Shown: piece after piece, positions 1 to 9,314 of the stretch
Layout: the number at the start of each line of letters is the position of its first letter
Position numbering within the stretch: the stretch's first letter is position 1
The notes under the pieces: model-generated
The model's database searches: none
Told to the model about the DNA's origin: nothing
The model's input: only the letters and a program-made list of their open reading frames with translations
Translations under genes and position numbers: made by a program
Source: JAFDVL01 sp963794955
GTDB lineage: Bacteria > Acidobacteriota > Blastocatellia > RBC074
Assembly (NCBI GenBank): GCA_963794955.1
Contig: CAWCGF010000011.1
Coordinates: 336,673 to 400,672 of the forward strand
Direction: 5' to 3'
Length of the DNA stretch: 64,000 nt

Positions 1-1019
1 GATTTGGCATTAGACACAATTGTTGCACCCAGCAATCCTAGACTGGGGATACCCGCGACATTAGCCGCTGATTGCAGTGTTAACCATCCGCTGCGACCAG
101 CCGGAATAACGTTTGAGTAGCCAGTCGGCACACGGATCGTACTATTATTTAAGAGTCTGATCTCAATACAACTGGGGAATGAGGTTTGATAACTGAAGGC
201 CTTTTCGCTGTCGTTATAGAGTAATCCATTTATGATTCCCATACCGCCCGCCTGATCCACTCTACCTTGGGTGGAGTGGGCAATCAGTAGGGTGTTGTTG
301 CCATCGGCTGGGCTTTGGATATTGTCTACTGCTAAACGATTCGGTATTGGATCGTAGAGGGCATGCGGAACCGCCGCATTATTTGGATCCGAATAGCTGC
401 CATAAGCGATATAAGCTACTGGCGTGCCATTTAGATCAAGATCAGGTGTCTGAGTATTGGCTGCGCCTACCCCTGGTTCATTCCAATCTAAAAAGCCGCC
501 TATCCCTAGCCCCTGTTTATAAAGTTGACGTGCGGAGAAGGCCATCGCACCTAGATTGGCTTGGAAGTATGAAGTAGTACCAAAAGTGCTTTTCACGTAC
601 AAATCACCGATAAGGTAGTTGTGGCTGATCGGTACCCCCCCCGCATTGGTCGCCACCGCAAATAAAAAACCTGTTTCATCTGGGTCATATTCCGACGACA
701 AGAACGAAACGGTTTGATTGGCTGTGAGGCACAAGTACGTGTCTGCAATCGTGCAATCGCCTTTTCGGACGAAAAATAAATGAACATTTACCGGTCTGGT
801 GGGGTGAGTATTAGTCATATTCAACCGCGTGTTTTGGGTTGGATCCCCGACCTTTGAAGTGTAAATGTCATAGTAAAGTAAGGAGCCAGGCTTTTCGGTG
901 CTAGGAATATTCATCATATTGCCTGCATTGGGTGCAGGCTGTGCCCAGGCTGTAGAAATGCAAGCGACCAAGGCCGCAAGTGCAAGCAAGACGTGTGTGA
1001 GTTTGTGTGAGGTTTGCAT
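1..1019 (-). CDS. Secreted protein of unknown function, C-terminus cut by the window edge
   Basis: The reading frame runs from an ATG at 1019 to the left edge without a stop, giving 339 residues. The N-terminus is a clear Sec signal peptide: a short basic start, a Leu/Ala-rich core and a probable cut after STAWA. The mature part is rich in Asn, Thr, Tyr and Gly, with two Cys residues around 75-85 (DCTIADTYLC) that could form a disulfide. It looks like an extracellular or outer-surface protein. I do not recognise the family. A GAGGGG ribosome-binding site lies 7 bases before the ATG. The gene is divergent from the polysaccharide cluster, and its long 5' leader contains several hairpins (see 1034-1051 and 1082-1192). 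Confidence 0.75.
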   Translation of the reverse strand, partial: MQTSHKLTHVLLALAALVACISTAWAQPAPNAGNMMNIPSTEKPGSLLYYDIYTSKVGDPTQNTRLNMTNTHPTRPVNVHLFFVRKGDCTIADTYLCLTANQTVSFLSSEYDPDETGFLFAVATNAGGVPISHNYLIGDLYVKSTFGTTSYFQANLGAMAFSARQLYKQGLGIGGFLDWNEPGVGAANTQTPDLDLNGTPVAYIAYGSYSDPNNAAVPHALYDPIPNRLAVDNIQSPADGNNTLLIAHSTQGRVDQAGGMGIINGLLYNDSEKAFSYQTSFPSCIEIRLLNNSTIRVPTGYSNVIPAGRSGWLTLQSAANVAGIPSLGLLGATIVSNAK

Positions 1020-1033
1020 ATTCATTCCCCTCT

Positions 1034-1051
1034 CTCAAGGTCGCCCTTGAG
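1034..1051 (-). promoter_or_regulatory. Hairpin directly upstream of the ribosome-binding site
   Basis: A perfect 7-bp stem (CTCAAGG / CCTTGAG) closes a 4-base loop. On the minus strand it ends two bases before the GAGGGG ribosome-binding site of the secreted-protein gene. A stem here could mask or expose the site or stabilise the mRNA. That role is inferred; the base pairing is seen directly. Confidence 0.45.
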
Positions 1052-1081
1052 GATTGTTAATGTGTGTAAAATTTTCTTCCA

Positions 1082-1192
1082 TCGAGCGGAGCACTCGAAA
1101 GCTATGGCCGGTTCTCACGCCAAACGGGTGAGTAAAACCACAAAACGTCCCTCATAAATTTGAGGATATGGTTAACCGATGGCCGGAAAGCT
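1082..1192. ncRNA. Candidate structured leader RNA of unknown family
   Basis: Three local stems are visible: TCGAG/CTCGA (1082-1098), CTCAC/GTGAG (1114-1132) and CCTCA/TGAGG (1150-1165). Long-range pairs can enclose the last two: AGCT 1100 with 1189, GGCC 1106 with 1181, and GGTT 1110 with AACC 1174. This is the layout of a multi-helix junction. On the minus strand it lies 63-173 bases upstream of the secreted-protein start, a normal riboswitch position. On the plus strand it is about 660 bases before the first polysaccharide gene. The plus-strand text GGTTAACCGATGG resembles the 3' end of c-di-GMP-I riboswitches, but the rest does not fit. Family and strand are undecided. Confidence 0.35.
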
Positions 1193-1850
1193 AATAGTTA
1201 TCCAGTGACAGGAAAGAGAAACTGCTAATTAGGCTGGATTCGTAATATCCAAAAAAATAATTTGAAAAAGTTGCTATGCCAGGCCTGCGCTTAATTATTG
1301 AGTGATTGCTGAAAACGAAGCGCAATGGAACGGCTTTCTGTCTTTTTTGTACAAACAGTACAGGAGAATAAAAACCGAACAGCGCAAACCCTAAGCCAAC
1401 TGCCTATAGTGATAGCAAGTCATCTGAGAAAGTTTGCCGGATTGTGAGGATGACTTATTAACGGCGCTCATTCTAGCTTACGGGCGATAAATGAGTCAAT
1501 GATAATTTCTTGCTAAATACAAACTCCTGCCCTCCAACTTTAGAAACCGCCTCCCCACGTTGAAGAAGAGCAAAAAAATTGACAGTCATGAAACGGTGTA
1601 GTAGCCTGCGCTATCTTTTAGATTAGCTAGGTACGCCCCGTTCCTAAGTAAGAAGCCAAGTAGTTATTGATAGATGAAACCATATACCATGGAGCGGCTT
1701 CTATTGGCACTGTTCCCACAGGGGAAAGTCGCTATGGTATCAATGCCGTTTGGAACGGTTTCCCTTCGGGGCTGAAAGATTAGGGGAAAGTCCTGTCCAT
1801 TTTTCGCTTACCTGAAACCGCTTCAATATCCCTCTCTTGACAATTCTCGG
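1193..1850. other. Non-coding upstream region of the polysaccharide cluster
   Basis: No convincing reading frame was found on either strand. The stretch is AT-rich up to about 1600. It contains a small TGTAC/GTACA hairpin near 1348-1362 and a perfect TTGACA hexamer at 1579. From about 1680 there is a leader-like part in which GGGGAAAGTC occurs twice (1721 and 1782) around a CCCTTCGGGG stem-loop (1762-1771). The length and the repeats suggest transcriptional control of the downstream operon, but no known regulatory RNA could be named. Confidence 0.5.
1579..1607 (+). promoter_or_regulatory. Possible sigma-70 promoter of the polysaccharide operon
   Basis: TTGACA at 1579-1584 is a perfect -35 hexamer. 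Seventeen bases later, TAGCCT at 1602-1607 is a weak -10 match (3 of 6). Transcription would begin near 1614 and leave a leader of about 240 bases before the first gene. The -35 is seen; its use is inferred. Confidence 0.3.
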
Positions 1851-3212
1851 ATGAGTTTACGCTTGGATAATTTCATTGCAATTGGTGTGTTATTTACGCT
1901 TTGTTTTGCGGCGCTGGCGCACGGAGCAGTTGAACCCTGGTCTATGTCGCTCGTCAAATTATTGGCAGCTATTTTGGTCTTGCTTTGGGGAGCCAAAGTT
2001 GTCTTAGAGCGGCACTTGACCCTGACGATTCCTCCATCTACTTGGCCCTTGGTTTGTTTCTTCCTGCTGGGCTTGGCTCAGAGCATAAGTTTTACAGGGA
2101 CGGATGGGCAGCTTTACAGTCTTTCGCAAGATGTTGAAGCGACGCGTGGCACCATCGCGATATTGTTGGCAATACAAATAATATTTATTTTGTGCGCCAA
2201 TTCTTTCGCCAACCGTGAGCGACTACGGGTAATAATCGGCTTTCTCACTTTTTTTGGTTTTGCTTTGGCTGTTTTTGCGCTTTTACAGCATTTTACCTGG
2301 AACGGGAAATTTTATTGGCTCCGAACCCCGCTAAGTGATCTTGGCTCGCCCTTTGGGCCTTTTGCCAACCACAACCACTTCGCCGGGTTCATGGAGTTAT
2401 TGATTGGGCTTCCCGTGGCTTTAATTGTTGCTAGCGCGGTGCGCCGTGAGGAAAGAATCTTTTACGGCTTTCTTGCCGCTGTGATGGGCTTTACCCTCCT
2501 TTTCTCACTTTCGCGCGGAGGAATGATCAGTCTACTGATTGAATTGCTTTTCATTGCTCTTTTCAGCCACCAACTGCGTCAGTCAGGAAATACCGCAAAA
2601 GTCTCAGTTTTTTGGCGTGGAATGGCTGTCCTGATGGTCGTTTCTACTATTATTGTGGGAACTATTTGGATAGGTGGTGATTCGGTTTTGAATCGGGTAG
2701 CTGGAAATAATCAAGATACTTTGGCGACTAGTCGCGTCTGGGTTTGGCAGGATGCTCTTAATGTTTTTAAGACCTACCCTATCGCTGGAGCCGGGTTAGG
2801 GGCTTTTCAAACCGTATATCCGCAACGTAGTGCGTATGACGGCTCATTTGGGTTTGTGGCCCAAGCGCATAATGATTATCTACAGGTTTTGGCAGATAGT
2901 GGTATGATAGGCGCGGCTATCGCGCTGTGGTTTATCTGGGTGGTATTACGGGATGTGGTGTATGGTATTCGGGCACGCGACCCGTTAATTGCTGGAATGG
3001 CCTTGGGGAGTGGTGCTGGTATTGTTGGTCTACTTACCCATAGCTGGTTGGACTTCAATCTACAGTTGCCTTCTAACGCCATGACGTTTTTGCTGCTTTG
3101 TGCGGTTGCTTCATTTTGCCGCCAAAAGGCTTCTGAGCAAGAAACCTCAGTTAACCTTTCCCCTGGCCCCCGTCTCAATGCCCCCACTTTTACTGTAGGA
3201 GTTGCAGGATGA
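1851..3212 (+). CDS. O-antigen ligase / Wzy-type polymerase membrane protein
   Basis: This 453-residue protein is mostly hydrophobic helices, about ten to twelve. It carries the two signatures of the Wzy_C superfamily: a Ser/Arg-Gly patch (SLSRGG, near residue 220) and a conserved His loop (HNDYLQVLADSG, near residue 340) in the large periplasmic part. Such proteins join lipid-linked oligosaccharides outside the inner membrane, either polymerising repeat units or ligating glycan to an acceptor. It is the first gene of the plus-strand cluster and its stop overlaps the next start (ATGA), so it is probably translated together with the Wza-like exporter. No good Shine-Dalgarno is seen before its ATG. 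Polymerase and ligase cannot be told apart from sequence. Confidence 0.85.
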   Translation: MSLRLDNFIAIGVLFTLCFAALAHGAVEPWSMSLVKLLAAILVLLWGAKVVLERHLTLTIPPSTWPLVCFFLLGLAQSISFTGTDGQLYSLSQDVEATRGTIAILLAIQIIFILCANSFANRERLRVIIGFLTFFGFALAVFALLQHFTWNGKFYWLRTPLSDLGSPFGPFANHNHFAGFMELLIGLPVALIVASAVRREERIFYGFLAAVMGFTLLFSLSRGGMISLLIELLFIALFSHQLRQSGNTAKVSVFWRGMAVLMVVSTIIVGTIWIGGDSVLNRVAGNNQDTLATSRVWVWQDALNVFKTYPIAGAGLGAFQTVYPQRSAYDGSFGFVAQAHNDYLQVLADSGMIGAAIALWFIWVVLRDVVYGIRARDPLIAGMALGSGAGIVGLLTHSWLDFNLQLPSNAMTFLLLCAVASFCRQKASEQETSVNLSPGPRLNAPTFTVGVAG

Positions 3213-4279
3213 AAATCTCCAAACTATTGAGCTTGGTTCGTGCTTTTGTGCTGGTTACGTTCATTTTTGGGACAGGTGCCTTGTTTGCGCAGGACAGACG
3301 CCCTACCGAAGATCGTTTCAAGCCGCAGCCACAGCAAGGCGGCGACCCTATCGCACCGCCCAATGTTATTGTCTCGTCGAAAGAAGATTATCGTATTGGA
3401 ACCGGAGATTTTATTGAAATCCGTGTTGAGGATGCCCCTGAGCTGTTAACGAGAACTCGTGTTAATGCTAAAGGAAATGTTCTCATGCCTTATTTACAGT
3501 TTGTAGAGGTAGGAGGAAAAACTACGGAAGAAGTGACCACGCTGGTTGTCAGCAAATTGCGTGGGAAATATTTGAAAAACCCCCATGTCAGCGTGGGGAT
3601 AATGCAAGTGAATAGTCATACTTTTTTAATTCATGGAGCGGTTAGGCGGCCTGGACCTTATCAAATTGAAGGACGGCCTTCACTTTTTAGATTGATTGCT
3701 TATGCCGGAGGCTTAATGGAAAATTACGGTTCTAGAGCCTATATTATTCGTGAAGTCAAAGACTTAGGTAAAGACTTGGGTAAGGAACCTAGTGACGCAA
3801 CATTGGGAGCGCCGACTACGATGGAAGCAAGCGAACTCCCTAAACATGAAATGTTGGTCAGTAATATTAGTTCCTTGTACAAAGGGCGTTTCGACCAGGA
3901 TGTTTTGTTGGAACCCGGCGATGTCATAAATATTCCTCCGACAGATGTGTTCTTTGTTGCGGGCGAAGTTAATGCGCCCGGTGAGTTTCCACTCAAGGAT
4001 GGAACCACTTTGCGACAAGCTATTGCCTTGGCGCAAAACACTGCCCCGAAAGCGCACCGCAAAAGCGCCGTCATTTTTCGGGAGGGGGTGAATGGTGAAC
4101 GCAAGGAAATCAATGTAGATATTGATGCCATCATGAGTAATAAAAGCCCCGATGTTCAAATCCTCGCAAATGACATTATTATTGTTCCGAATAGTAAGCT
4201 GAAATCTGCGCTTTATCCGATCTTCAATGCTTTTGGGGCAGGTGCCTCGTTTGCAGTGGGCGGGCGAGTGGGGCGCTAA
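3209..4279 (+). CDS. Polysaccharide export protein, Wza-like (SLBB domains)
   Basis: This periplasmic/outer-membrane protein of the polysaccharide biosynthesis/export family has 356 residues. It starts with a Sec signal peptide cut after ALFA. The N-terminal export domain opens at about residue 63 (GTGDFIEIRV). Two SLBB-type segments follow, near 142 (HGAVRRPGPYQ) and 249 (VAGEVNAPGEFPL). In characterised systems such proteins form the channel that carries the polymer across the outer membrane together with the Wzc partner, which here is the next gene. No lipobox Cys is visible, unlike classical Wza, so it may depend on another outer-membrane partner. The ATG overlaps the stop of the upstream gene. 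Confidence 0.9.
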   Translation: MKISKLLSLVRAFVLVTFIFGTGALFAQDRRPTEDRFKPQPQQGGDPIAPPNVIVSSKEDYRIGTGDFIEIRVEDAPELLTRTRVNAKGNVLMPYLQFVEVGGKTTEEVTTLVVSKLRGKYLKNPHVSVGIMQVNSHTFLIHGAVRRPGPYQIEGRPSLFRLIAYAGGLMENYGSRAYIIREVKDLGKDLGKEPSDATLGAPTTMEASELPKHEMLVSNISSLYKGRFDQDVLLEPGDVINIPPTDVFFVAGEVNAPGEFPLKDGTTLRQAIALAQNTAPKAHRKSAVIFREGVNGERKEINVDIDAIMSNKSPDVQILANDIIIVPNSKLKSALYPIFNAFGAGASFAVGGRVGR

Positions 4280-4391
4280 ACTTACCTGCGCTTCCCGCTG
4301 ACTGATCCCGCAAAATAACCTTCGTATCTTGCAGCGATTATTGATGCTCCCACGTGCCCTTAACCCCGGAGTCAGAGAAAAGGAATTCTAA

Positions 4392-6806
4392 ATGGCAAAT
4401 GAAAGACAGAATTTAGAAAGGATTGCTCCGCCTCATCTGAAAATGGAGGCGCGCCATCGCAATCGTTATCCAAGGCAAGTGGATCCGTTGCTGGATCCTT
4501 ACGAAGATTCATATCTGGAAGAATCTAAGGAAAGTTCCTTTGATGTTCGTGACCTCTGGCATCTGGTGCGCCGTCGGAAATGGTTGGTGCTGACGATCAT
4601 TACTATTGTGACCACGGTTGTAGCGATTCAGATGTATCGTGCTAAGTCGTATTTTCAGGCTCAAACGATGCTTGAGGTGGGGAAGGAAAGTAGTACTATT
4701 GTGCGCGAAGGAATTGCGATCCAGGATAATGATTTTGATCCTTACTATCAGGTCAACATCAAGACAAAGATGTTGATGTTGACGAGTCGCTCACTGTTGG
4801 AAGAGGTAGTTGAGAATCTGAAGCTGGATCGGAATGATAAATTTCTGGATACCACCAAGAAAAATTGGTTTGGATCAGCGCCGAAGCCGAATCCTATAGA
4901 ACCTCTTCCCAGTTCTTTGCCGACAGAGATGGATAACGATTTAGTTCCCCGGCCTCCGGCAGAAAGCGCGCGATTGGCTCCGTTTGTGAGCTTGATTGAA
5001 GAAAATCTAAACGTGCAACAGGTCCGGGAAACGCGCGCTGTTACACTGGCGTTTACTCATACTGACCCACAATTGGCCGCGCAAGTTGCTAATGAGATTA
5101 CCAGAATTTTCAAGCGACGTAATTTCGATGCCAAGATTGGAAACTTGAAAGGGACTGAGGATTGGTTGAAAACATCCATTCGCAAAGTAAGAACGGAATT
5201 GGAACAGGCGCAAGACCAGCTATCCCGTTACACTCGCGATCACAATATCGTCTCCCTTGACAGTAAGTCAGGTAATACAACACTGACAACTGCGACCCTC
5301 GCTCAATATCAAGATGCGCTAACCAAGGCCGAAGCGGAGCGCATCAAGGCCGAAACACTTTACGAAGAAGTGAAAAATGGGAACGTCTCGAAACTGCCGG
5401 CAGAGTTTGACAGAAACACCTCAAAGCTCCTCACGTTGCAAAAAGAACTAAGTGATGCCAAAACCAGAGAAGCTGCTTTAGATGCCCGGTTCGGCCCGGA
5501 AAACCCCCAGGTACAAGAAGTCAGAAACCAACTCGTCGAGTTGGACGCGCAAATCAAAACGGGTACGCGGGCACTAGAGGATAAATTCAAAAGTGATTAT
5601 GAGCGGGCATTGCGGGAAGCCGATAGAATCAGAGTTGAGCGAGACAAGGCGAAATCCGTAGCAGTGCGAGAAAATCAGTCCGATATTAAGCTAAATACGC
5701 TTAAGGATAATGTGGAGCAGAAGCAGAAACTCTACAATGATCTGATCAATTCCGACCAACAAGCGGAATTGAAGTTAAAAGAGCAATCCAGCAATATTCG
5801 GATTATTGAGGCCGCACAAGTCCCGGCGTCGCCAGCCGGACCGCGCCGGTTACTTTCTATCTTATTAGCATTTTTCCTGAGTTCAGCCGTGGCGATTGGT
5901 CTGGCGTTCTTTCTCGAATATCTCGACAACACGATCAAGACCGTGGAAGATGTCGAACGCTTTGCGCAACTTCCAGCCTTAGGCGTTATTCCCGCCATTG
6001 CATCCAGCACTTCGCTGAAAAAACTGCCGACGAGAGCAGAACAGGAAGCGATTGTGGCAGCAAATGGCTTGGCCTTGCCTAGTGCTTCAGTGGCAACGCA
6101 GTTAATGACGTTAGATAACCAGTCTACCGTCGCGGAAGCTTATCGAGCTTTGCGTACCTCGGTGTTGCTTTCTTCGGCTGGGCATCCGCCCAAGACTATC
6201 CTCGTGACGAGTGGGCGTCCAGGTGAGGGCAAAACCACGACCGCAGTCAATACGGCAATCTCACTAGCGCAACTCGGCGCTTCGGTACTAATTATAGATT
6301 GTGATTTGCGCCGTCCGAAGGTGCATAAAGTTTTTGGTATTAGTCACGTTCATGGCTTATCAACTTATTTGTCACGTGACGCCGAGTTAAGTACCTTGAT
6401 TCACCCTCTGCCGGTTCCTAATCTTTCTCTCCTTCCTTGCGGACCAACTCCGCCCAATCCGGCAGAACTCATTAGCTCGGAAAAAATGCGTGAGATGTTG
6501 GCTCTTCTCTCTGAGCAATTCGACCATATTATTATTGACTCGCCCCCGCTGATTAACGTTACTGATCCGGTGATTCTCTCGACGATGGTAGATGGGGTCA
6601 TCATGGTCGTACAAGCTGGTCGCAGCACGCGCGATGTTGTACGTCGTGCTAGTCAGGAACTAACCGGAGTCGGAGCCAAAGTCTTTGGCGTTGTGCTCAA
6701 CAATGTGAATCTCCAGCGTGAGGGCTACGATGAGTATTACTACCAACGGTATTACTCCGGCTATTACAGTTCTTCCGATAGCAATGGTACGAGCGACCAT
6801 GTCTAA
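4392..6806 (+). CDS. Wzc-like chain-length determinant and tyrosine autokinase
   Basis: This 804-residue inner-membrane protein has a cytoplasmic N-terminus, a first membrane helix near 60-78, a long periplasmic Wzz region with strong coiled coil (about 265-480), and a second helix near 490-515. A C-terminal BY-kinase domain follows. Walker A is GRPGEGKTTT near 608, Walker A' is LIIDCDLRRP near 634, and the Walker B-like IIIDSPP is near 713. The tail ends in a dense tyrosine cluster (YDEYYYQRYYSGYY, about 778-792), the usual autophosphorylation site. Such proteins control polymer length and open the Wza channel through cycles of phosphorylation. No dedicated Wzb phosphatase is seen in the window. 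A 112-base gap precedes it. Confidence 0.93.
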   Translation: MANERQNLERIAPPHLKMEARHRNRYPRQVDPLLDPYEDSYLEESKESSFDVRDLWHLVRRRKWLVLTIITIVTTVVAIQMYRAKSYFQAQTMLEVGKESSTIVREGIAIQDNDFDPYYQVNIKTKMLMLTSRSLLEEVVENLKLDRNDKFLDTTKKNWFGSAPKPNPIEPLPSSLPTEMDNDLVPRPPAESARLAPFVSLIEENLNVQQVRETRAVTLAFTHTDPQLAAQVANEITRIFKRRNFDAKIGNLKGTEDWLKTSIRKVRTELEQAQDQLSRYTRDHNIVSLDSKSGNTTLTTATLAQYQDALTKAEAERIKAETLYEEVKNGNVSKLPAEFDRNTSKLLTLQKELSDAKTREAALDARFGPENPQVQEVRNQLVELDAQIKTGTRALEDKFKSDYERALREADRIRVERDKAKSVAVRENQSDIKLNTLKDNVEQKQKLYNDLINSDQQAELKLKEQSSNIRIIEAAQVPASPAGPRRLLSILLAFFLSSAVAIGLAFFLEYLDNTIKTVEDVERFAQLPALGVIPAIASSTSLKKLPTRAEQEAIVAANGLALPSASVATQLMTLDNQSTVAEAYRALRTSVLLSSAGHPPKTILVTSGRPGEGKTTTAVNTAISLAQLGASVLIIDCDLRRPKVHKVFGISHVHGLSTYLSRDAELSTLIHPLPVPNLSLLPCGPTPPNPAELISSEKMREMLALLSEQFDHIIIDSPPLINVTDPVILSTMVDGVIMVVQAGRSTRDVVRRASQELTGVGAKVFGVVLNNVNLQREGYDEYYYQRYYSGYYSSSDSNGTSDHV

Positions 6807-6863
6807 TAGTCAGTAGTAACTCGTCGTTTGTTGTTCAGTTTGGTTGCCGTGAGGATGCAATTG

Positions 6864-8192
6864 ATGGATTCTCCTGCTGGCTCCATCAATCGCCGCATTT
6901 TTAAGGCTGCTGTTGCTATCGCTGCTGCCACAGTGCTCGTAAAATTGGCGGCACTGGCTAAGGAAATGGTAGTCGCTTGGCGCTTTGGCATAGGCGATGA
7001 GTTGGATGCGTTCAATGTGGCACAAAACATTCCCTTCCTGCTTATCAGTATTGCTGGCACTTCATTTCAAACGGCCTTTATCCCCACCTATATTCAGGTA
7101 CAACGACATGAAGGTTCTCAAGCTGCGCAACAGTTGTTTTCTAGTTCAATAGTTTGCGTATCTGGTATCTTCATTCTACTAACAATTGCCATCTTACTTA
7201 CCGGGCCGATTTACCTTCCTCACCTAGCTCGTGGCTTTACCCCAGAAAAGTTGAACGTAACTTTTCAGCTACTTTGCTTAATTGCCCCGACAATTTTACT
7301 GACAGGAATGAGCACCTTCTGGGGCGCTATTCTGAATGTGGGAAACGTTTTTGCCTTGGTTGCTGCTGTTCCCCTTACTACTATTCTTGTCACGATCTTT
7401 TTGTTGCTACTAACTCCCAGCTTAGGTATTTATGCCTTAGCTATCGCTCTTACACTCGGCGCGGCAACCGAACTTGTGATCATTGGCTCTATCCTTCATC
7501 GCAAGGGAGTTTCAGTACAATTCAAGTGGCAGGGCAATACTCCCTATCTCAAACAGATTGGCCGCTTATCCTTGTCGCTAATGACAAGTAATTTGTTAGC
7601 ATCAGGTAGCGGATTAGTAAATGTAGCAATCGCCGCGAGTCTGGCGGCAGGCAGTGTTGCTTCTTTGGGATATGCAAATAAGTTGATTGCGATGCCGATT
7701 GGGCTTATGGCAACGGCGCTCGGCACAGCTTTGATGCCGCATTTTTCGCGGATGAGGGCGGAAGAGAATTGGTGGCAAGTTAGACATACGCTCACCCGAT
7801 TCTTGCAGTTATCCCTTGCCTTGACCCTCCCGGTAACAGCGATAATTTTGCTTTTTGCGCCGCAGCTTACCAGCTTGATCTTGCAGCGAGGAGCGTTTGG
7901 GAGCAATGATGTCCACATCGTTTCAGTACTGCTCTTTTATCTTGCTTTGCAACTCCCTTTTTATGTTGCCGGTACTTTAGTTTCCCGCCTGTTAGAAGCC
8001 TTCCAAGCTAACCGCATCCTACTCATGATTACTTTTACAGACTTCGTTTTAAGTGCGGTAGGGGCCTGGTTGCTTAGCACCAGAATGCAGATTGCTGGGG
8101 TTGCTTTGGCGGTTACTCTTACGCGCTGTTTTTCTTTTTTTATGCTCTTCTTCTTTACCAATAGAGTAATTAAGAAAGCCCAATGCGCATAA
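6864..8192 (+). CDS. MurJ/MviN-family lipid-linked glycan flippase (first copy)
   Basis: This polytopic membrane protein of the MOP exporter superfamily has 442 residues from the chosen start. The family start is clear: SINRRIFKAAV, then AKEMVVAWRFGIGDELDAFN, where the Lys-Glu and Asp-Ala-Phe signature of MurJ-like proteins sits. In this cluster it is the best candidate to flip undecaprenyl-linked repeat units across the inner membrane, the job usually done by Wzx. The ATG at 6864 was chosen because GTGAGG lies 9 bases before it; an ATG at 6855 has the site directly against it, and a TTG at 6828 is weaker. Its end overlaps the next glycosyltransferase by 10 bases. Confidence 0.82.
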   Translation: MDSPAGSINRRIFKAAVAIAAATVLVKLAALAKEMVVAWRFGIGDELDAFNVAQNIPFLLISIAGTSFQTAFIPTYIQVQRHEGSQAAQQLFSSSIVCVSGIFILLTIAILLTGPIYLPHLARGFTPEKLNVTFQLLCLIAPTILLTGMSTFWGAILNVGNVFALVAAVPLTTILVTIFLLLLTPSLGIYALAIALTLGAATELVIIGSILHRKGVSVQFKWQGNTPYLKQIGRLSLSLMTSNLLASGSGLVNVAIAASLAAGSVASLGYANKLIAMPIGLMATALGTALMPHFSRMRAEENWWQVRHTLTRFLQLSLALTLPVTAIILLFAPQLTSLILQRGAFGSNDVHIVSVLLFYLALQLPFYVAGTLVSRLLEAFQANRILLMITFTDFVLSAVGAWLLSTRMQIAGVALAVTLTRCFSFFMLFFFTNRVIKKAQCA

Positions 8193-9265
8193 CTTTTGTC
8201 GTTCCCTCTATCAGGTGTGGCGGGGCCGAAAGAATAGTTACAGCAATGGCGAATTATTGGGCAGAGAATGGAATGGAGGTAACCATACTTACTTTTGATG
8301 ATGCGGTCGCGCCATTTTACTCTCTGTCGAGCGATATCCGGCTTCTCTCATTAAATGCGCTCCGCAAATCCAAAAATCATATCGTCGGCTTGGGTAACAA
8401 TATTCGTCGCATTCTCGCTTTAAGAAAAGCTCTCAAGCTTACCCATCCTGAGATAGTTATAAGTTTCTTGACGAGAACGAACGTGCGAGTTTTGTTAGCC
8501 TCGCTGGGGTTAAATACTCCCATAATAATTTCTGAGCGTAGTGATCCTTTTCTAGCGCGCCCAGGCAGATGGTGGGAACTGCTGGCTAGGGGTACTTATC
8601 CTATGGCCACCAGAATTACGGTTTTTACCGGGCACGCCGCAACTTATTTTCCTTCTTCATTAAGAAAAAAGCTTCGCATTATACCCAATCCCGTAGCTCC
8701 ATCGAAGTATCAAGCTATCCCCCAAAATGGAGCCTTTCGGCTCGTGGCTGTAGGACGATTAGAGTATGTCAAAGGCTTTGACATATTACTTAATGCCTTT
8801 GCCTTAGTACGACAAAAATTTCCCACCGCTACACTGACGATTTGGGGCGAAGGTAGTGAGCGCCAGGAACTAGAGTCACTACGTGCTGCCCTAGGCTTAT
8901 CGGAGCAGGTACAATTCCCAGGGATAACCAAAGATGTGTCGCAGGCGTTGGCTGAGGCGGATTTGTTTATCCAAGCTTCGCGTTGGGAAGGCTTTGGGAA
9001 TGCCTTGTGTGAAGCGATGGCCGTCGGCTTACCAGTAATTTCGACTAATTGCAGCGGCCCGCAAGAAATTATACGGAATGGCGTAGATGGCCAACTGGTT
9101 CCCGTTGGAAATGTTGAGGCTTTGGCCCACTCGATGGTGGATTTGTTGTCTAACTTTTCTCAGCGCCAGACACTGGCAAAAAATGCGCTTGAGATTACAA
9201 AACGATTTGCTCTACCAGATATTATGAAGCAATGGGAAGAGCTAGTAGAAGAAGCTACCGATTAA
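8183..9265 (+). CDS. GT4-family glycosyltransferase
   Basis: A 360-residue GT-B fold retaining glycosyltransferase that probably adds one sugar of the repeat unit on the cytoplasmic side. The N-terminal Rossmann half starts with a glycine-rich acceptor loop (VPSIRCGGAER). The C-terminal half has the donor-binding features of GT4: VAVGRLEYVKGFD near residue 190 and the EX7E-type stretch WEGFGNALCEAMAVGLP near 270. It starts inside the end of the upstream flippase gene, which indicates translational coupling. Donor and acceptor sugars cannot be told from sequence. It is not an obvious paralogue of the A and B type GT4 genes later in the cluster. Confidence 0.9.
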   Translation: MRITFVVPSIRCGGAERIVTAMANYWAENGMEVTILTFDDAVAPFYSLSSDIRLLSLNALRKSKNHIVGLGNNIRRILALRKALKLTHPEIVISFLTRTNVRVLLASLGLNTPIIISERSDPFLARPGRWWELLARGTYPMATRITVFTGHAATYFPSSLRKKLRIIPNPVAPSKYQAIPQNGAFRLVAVGRLEYVKGFDILLNAFALVRQKFPTATLTIWGEGSERQELESLRAALGLSEQVQFPGITKDVSQALAEADLFIQASRWEGFGNALCEAMAVGLPVISTNCSGPQEIIRNGVDGQLVPVGNVEALAHSMVDLLSNFSQRQTLAKNALEITKRFALPDIMKQWEELVEEATD

Positions 9266-9314
9266 GTTATGCCTAGTACGTTGCCTTGTTACAATAGCCC
9301 CCAAGGGGAAATAG

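Noticed and set aside
1082..1192. Confident call of a c-di-GMP-I riboswitch
   Set aside because: Only the 3' edge GGTTAACCGATGG and an AAAGCTATGG-like stretch resemble it; the GGGCAAACC core and the usual stem lengths are missing.
7154..7591. A 145-codon plus-strand frame inside the first flippase gene
   Set aside because: It is in another frame of a clear membrane protein gene, has no ribosome-binding site and low-complexity composition.
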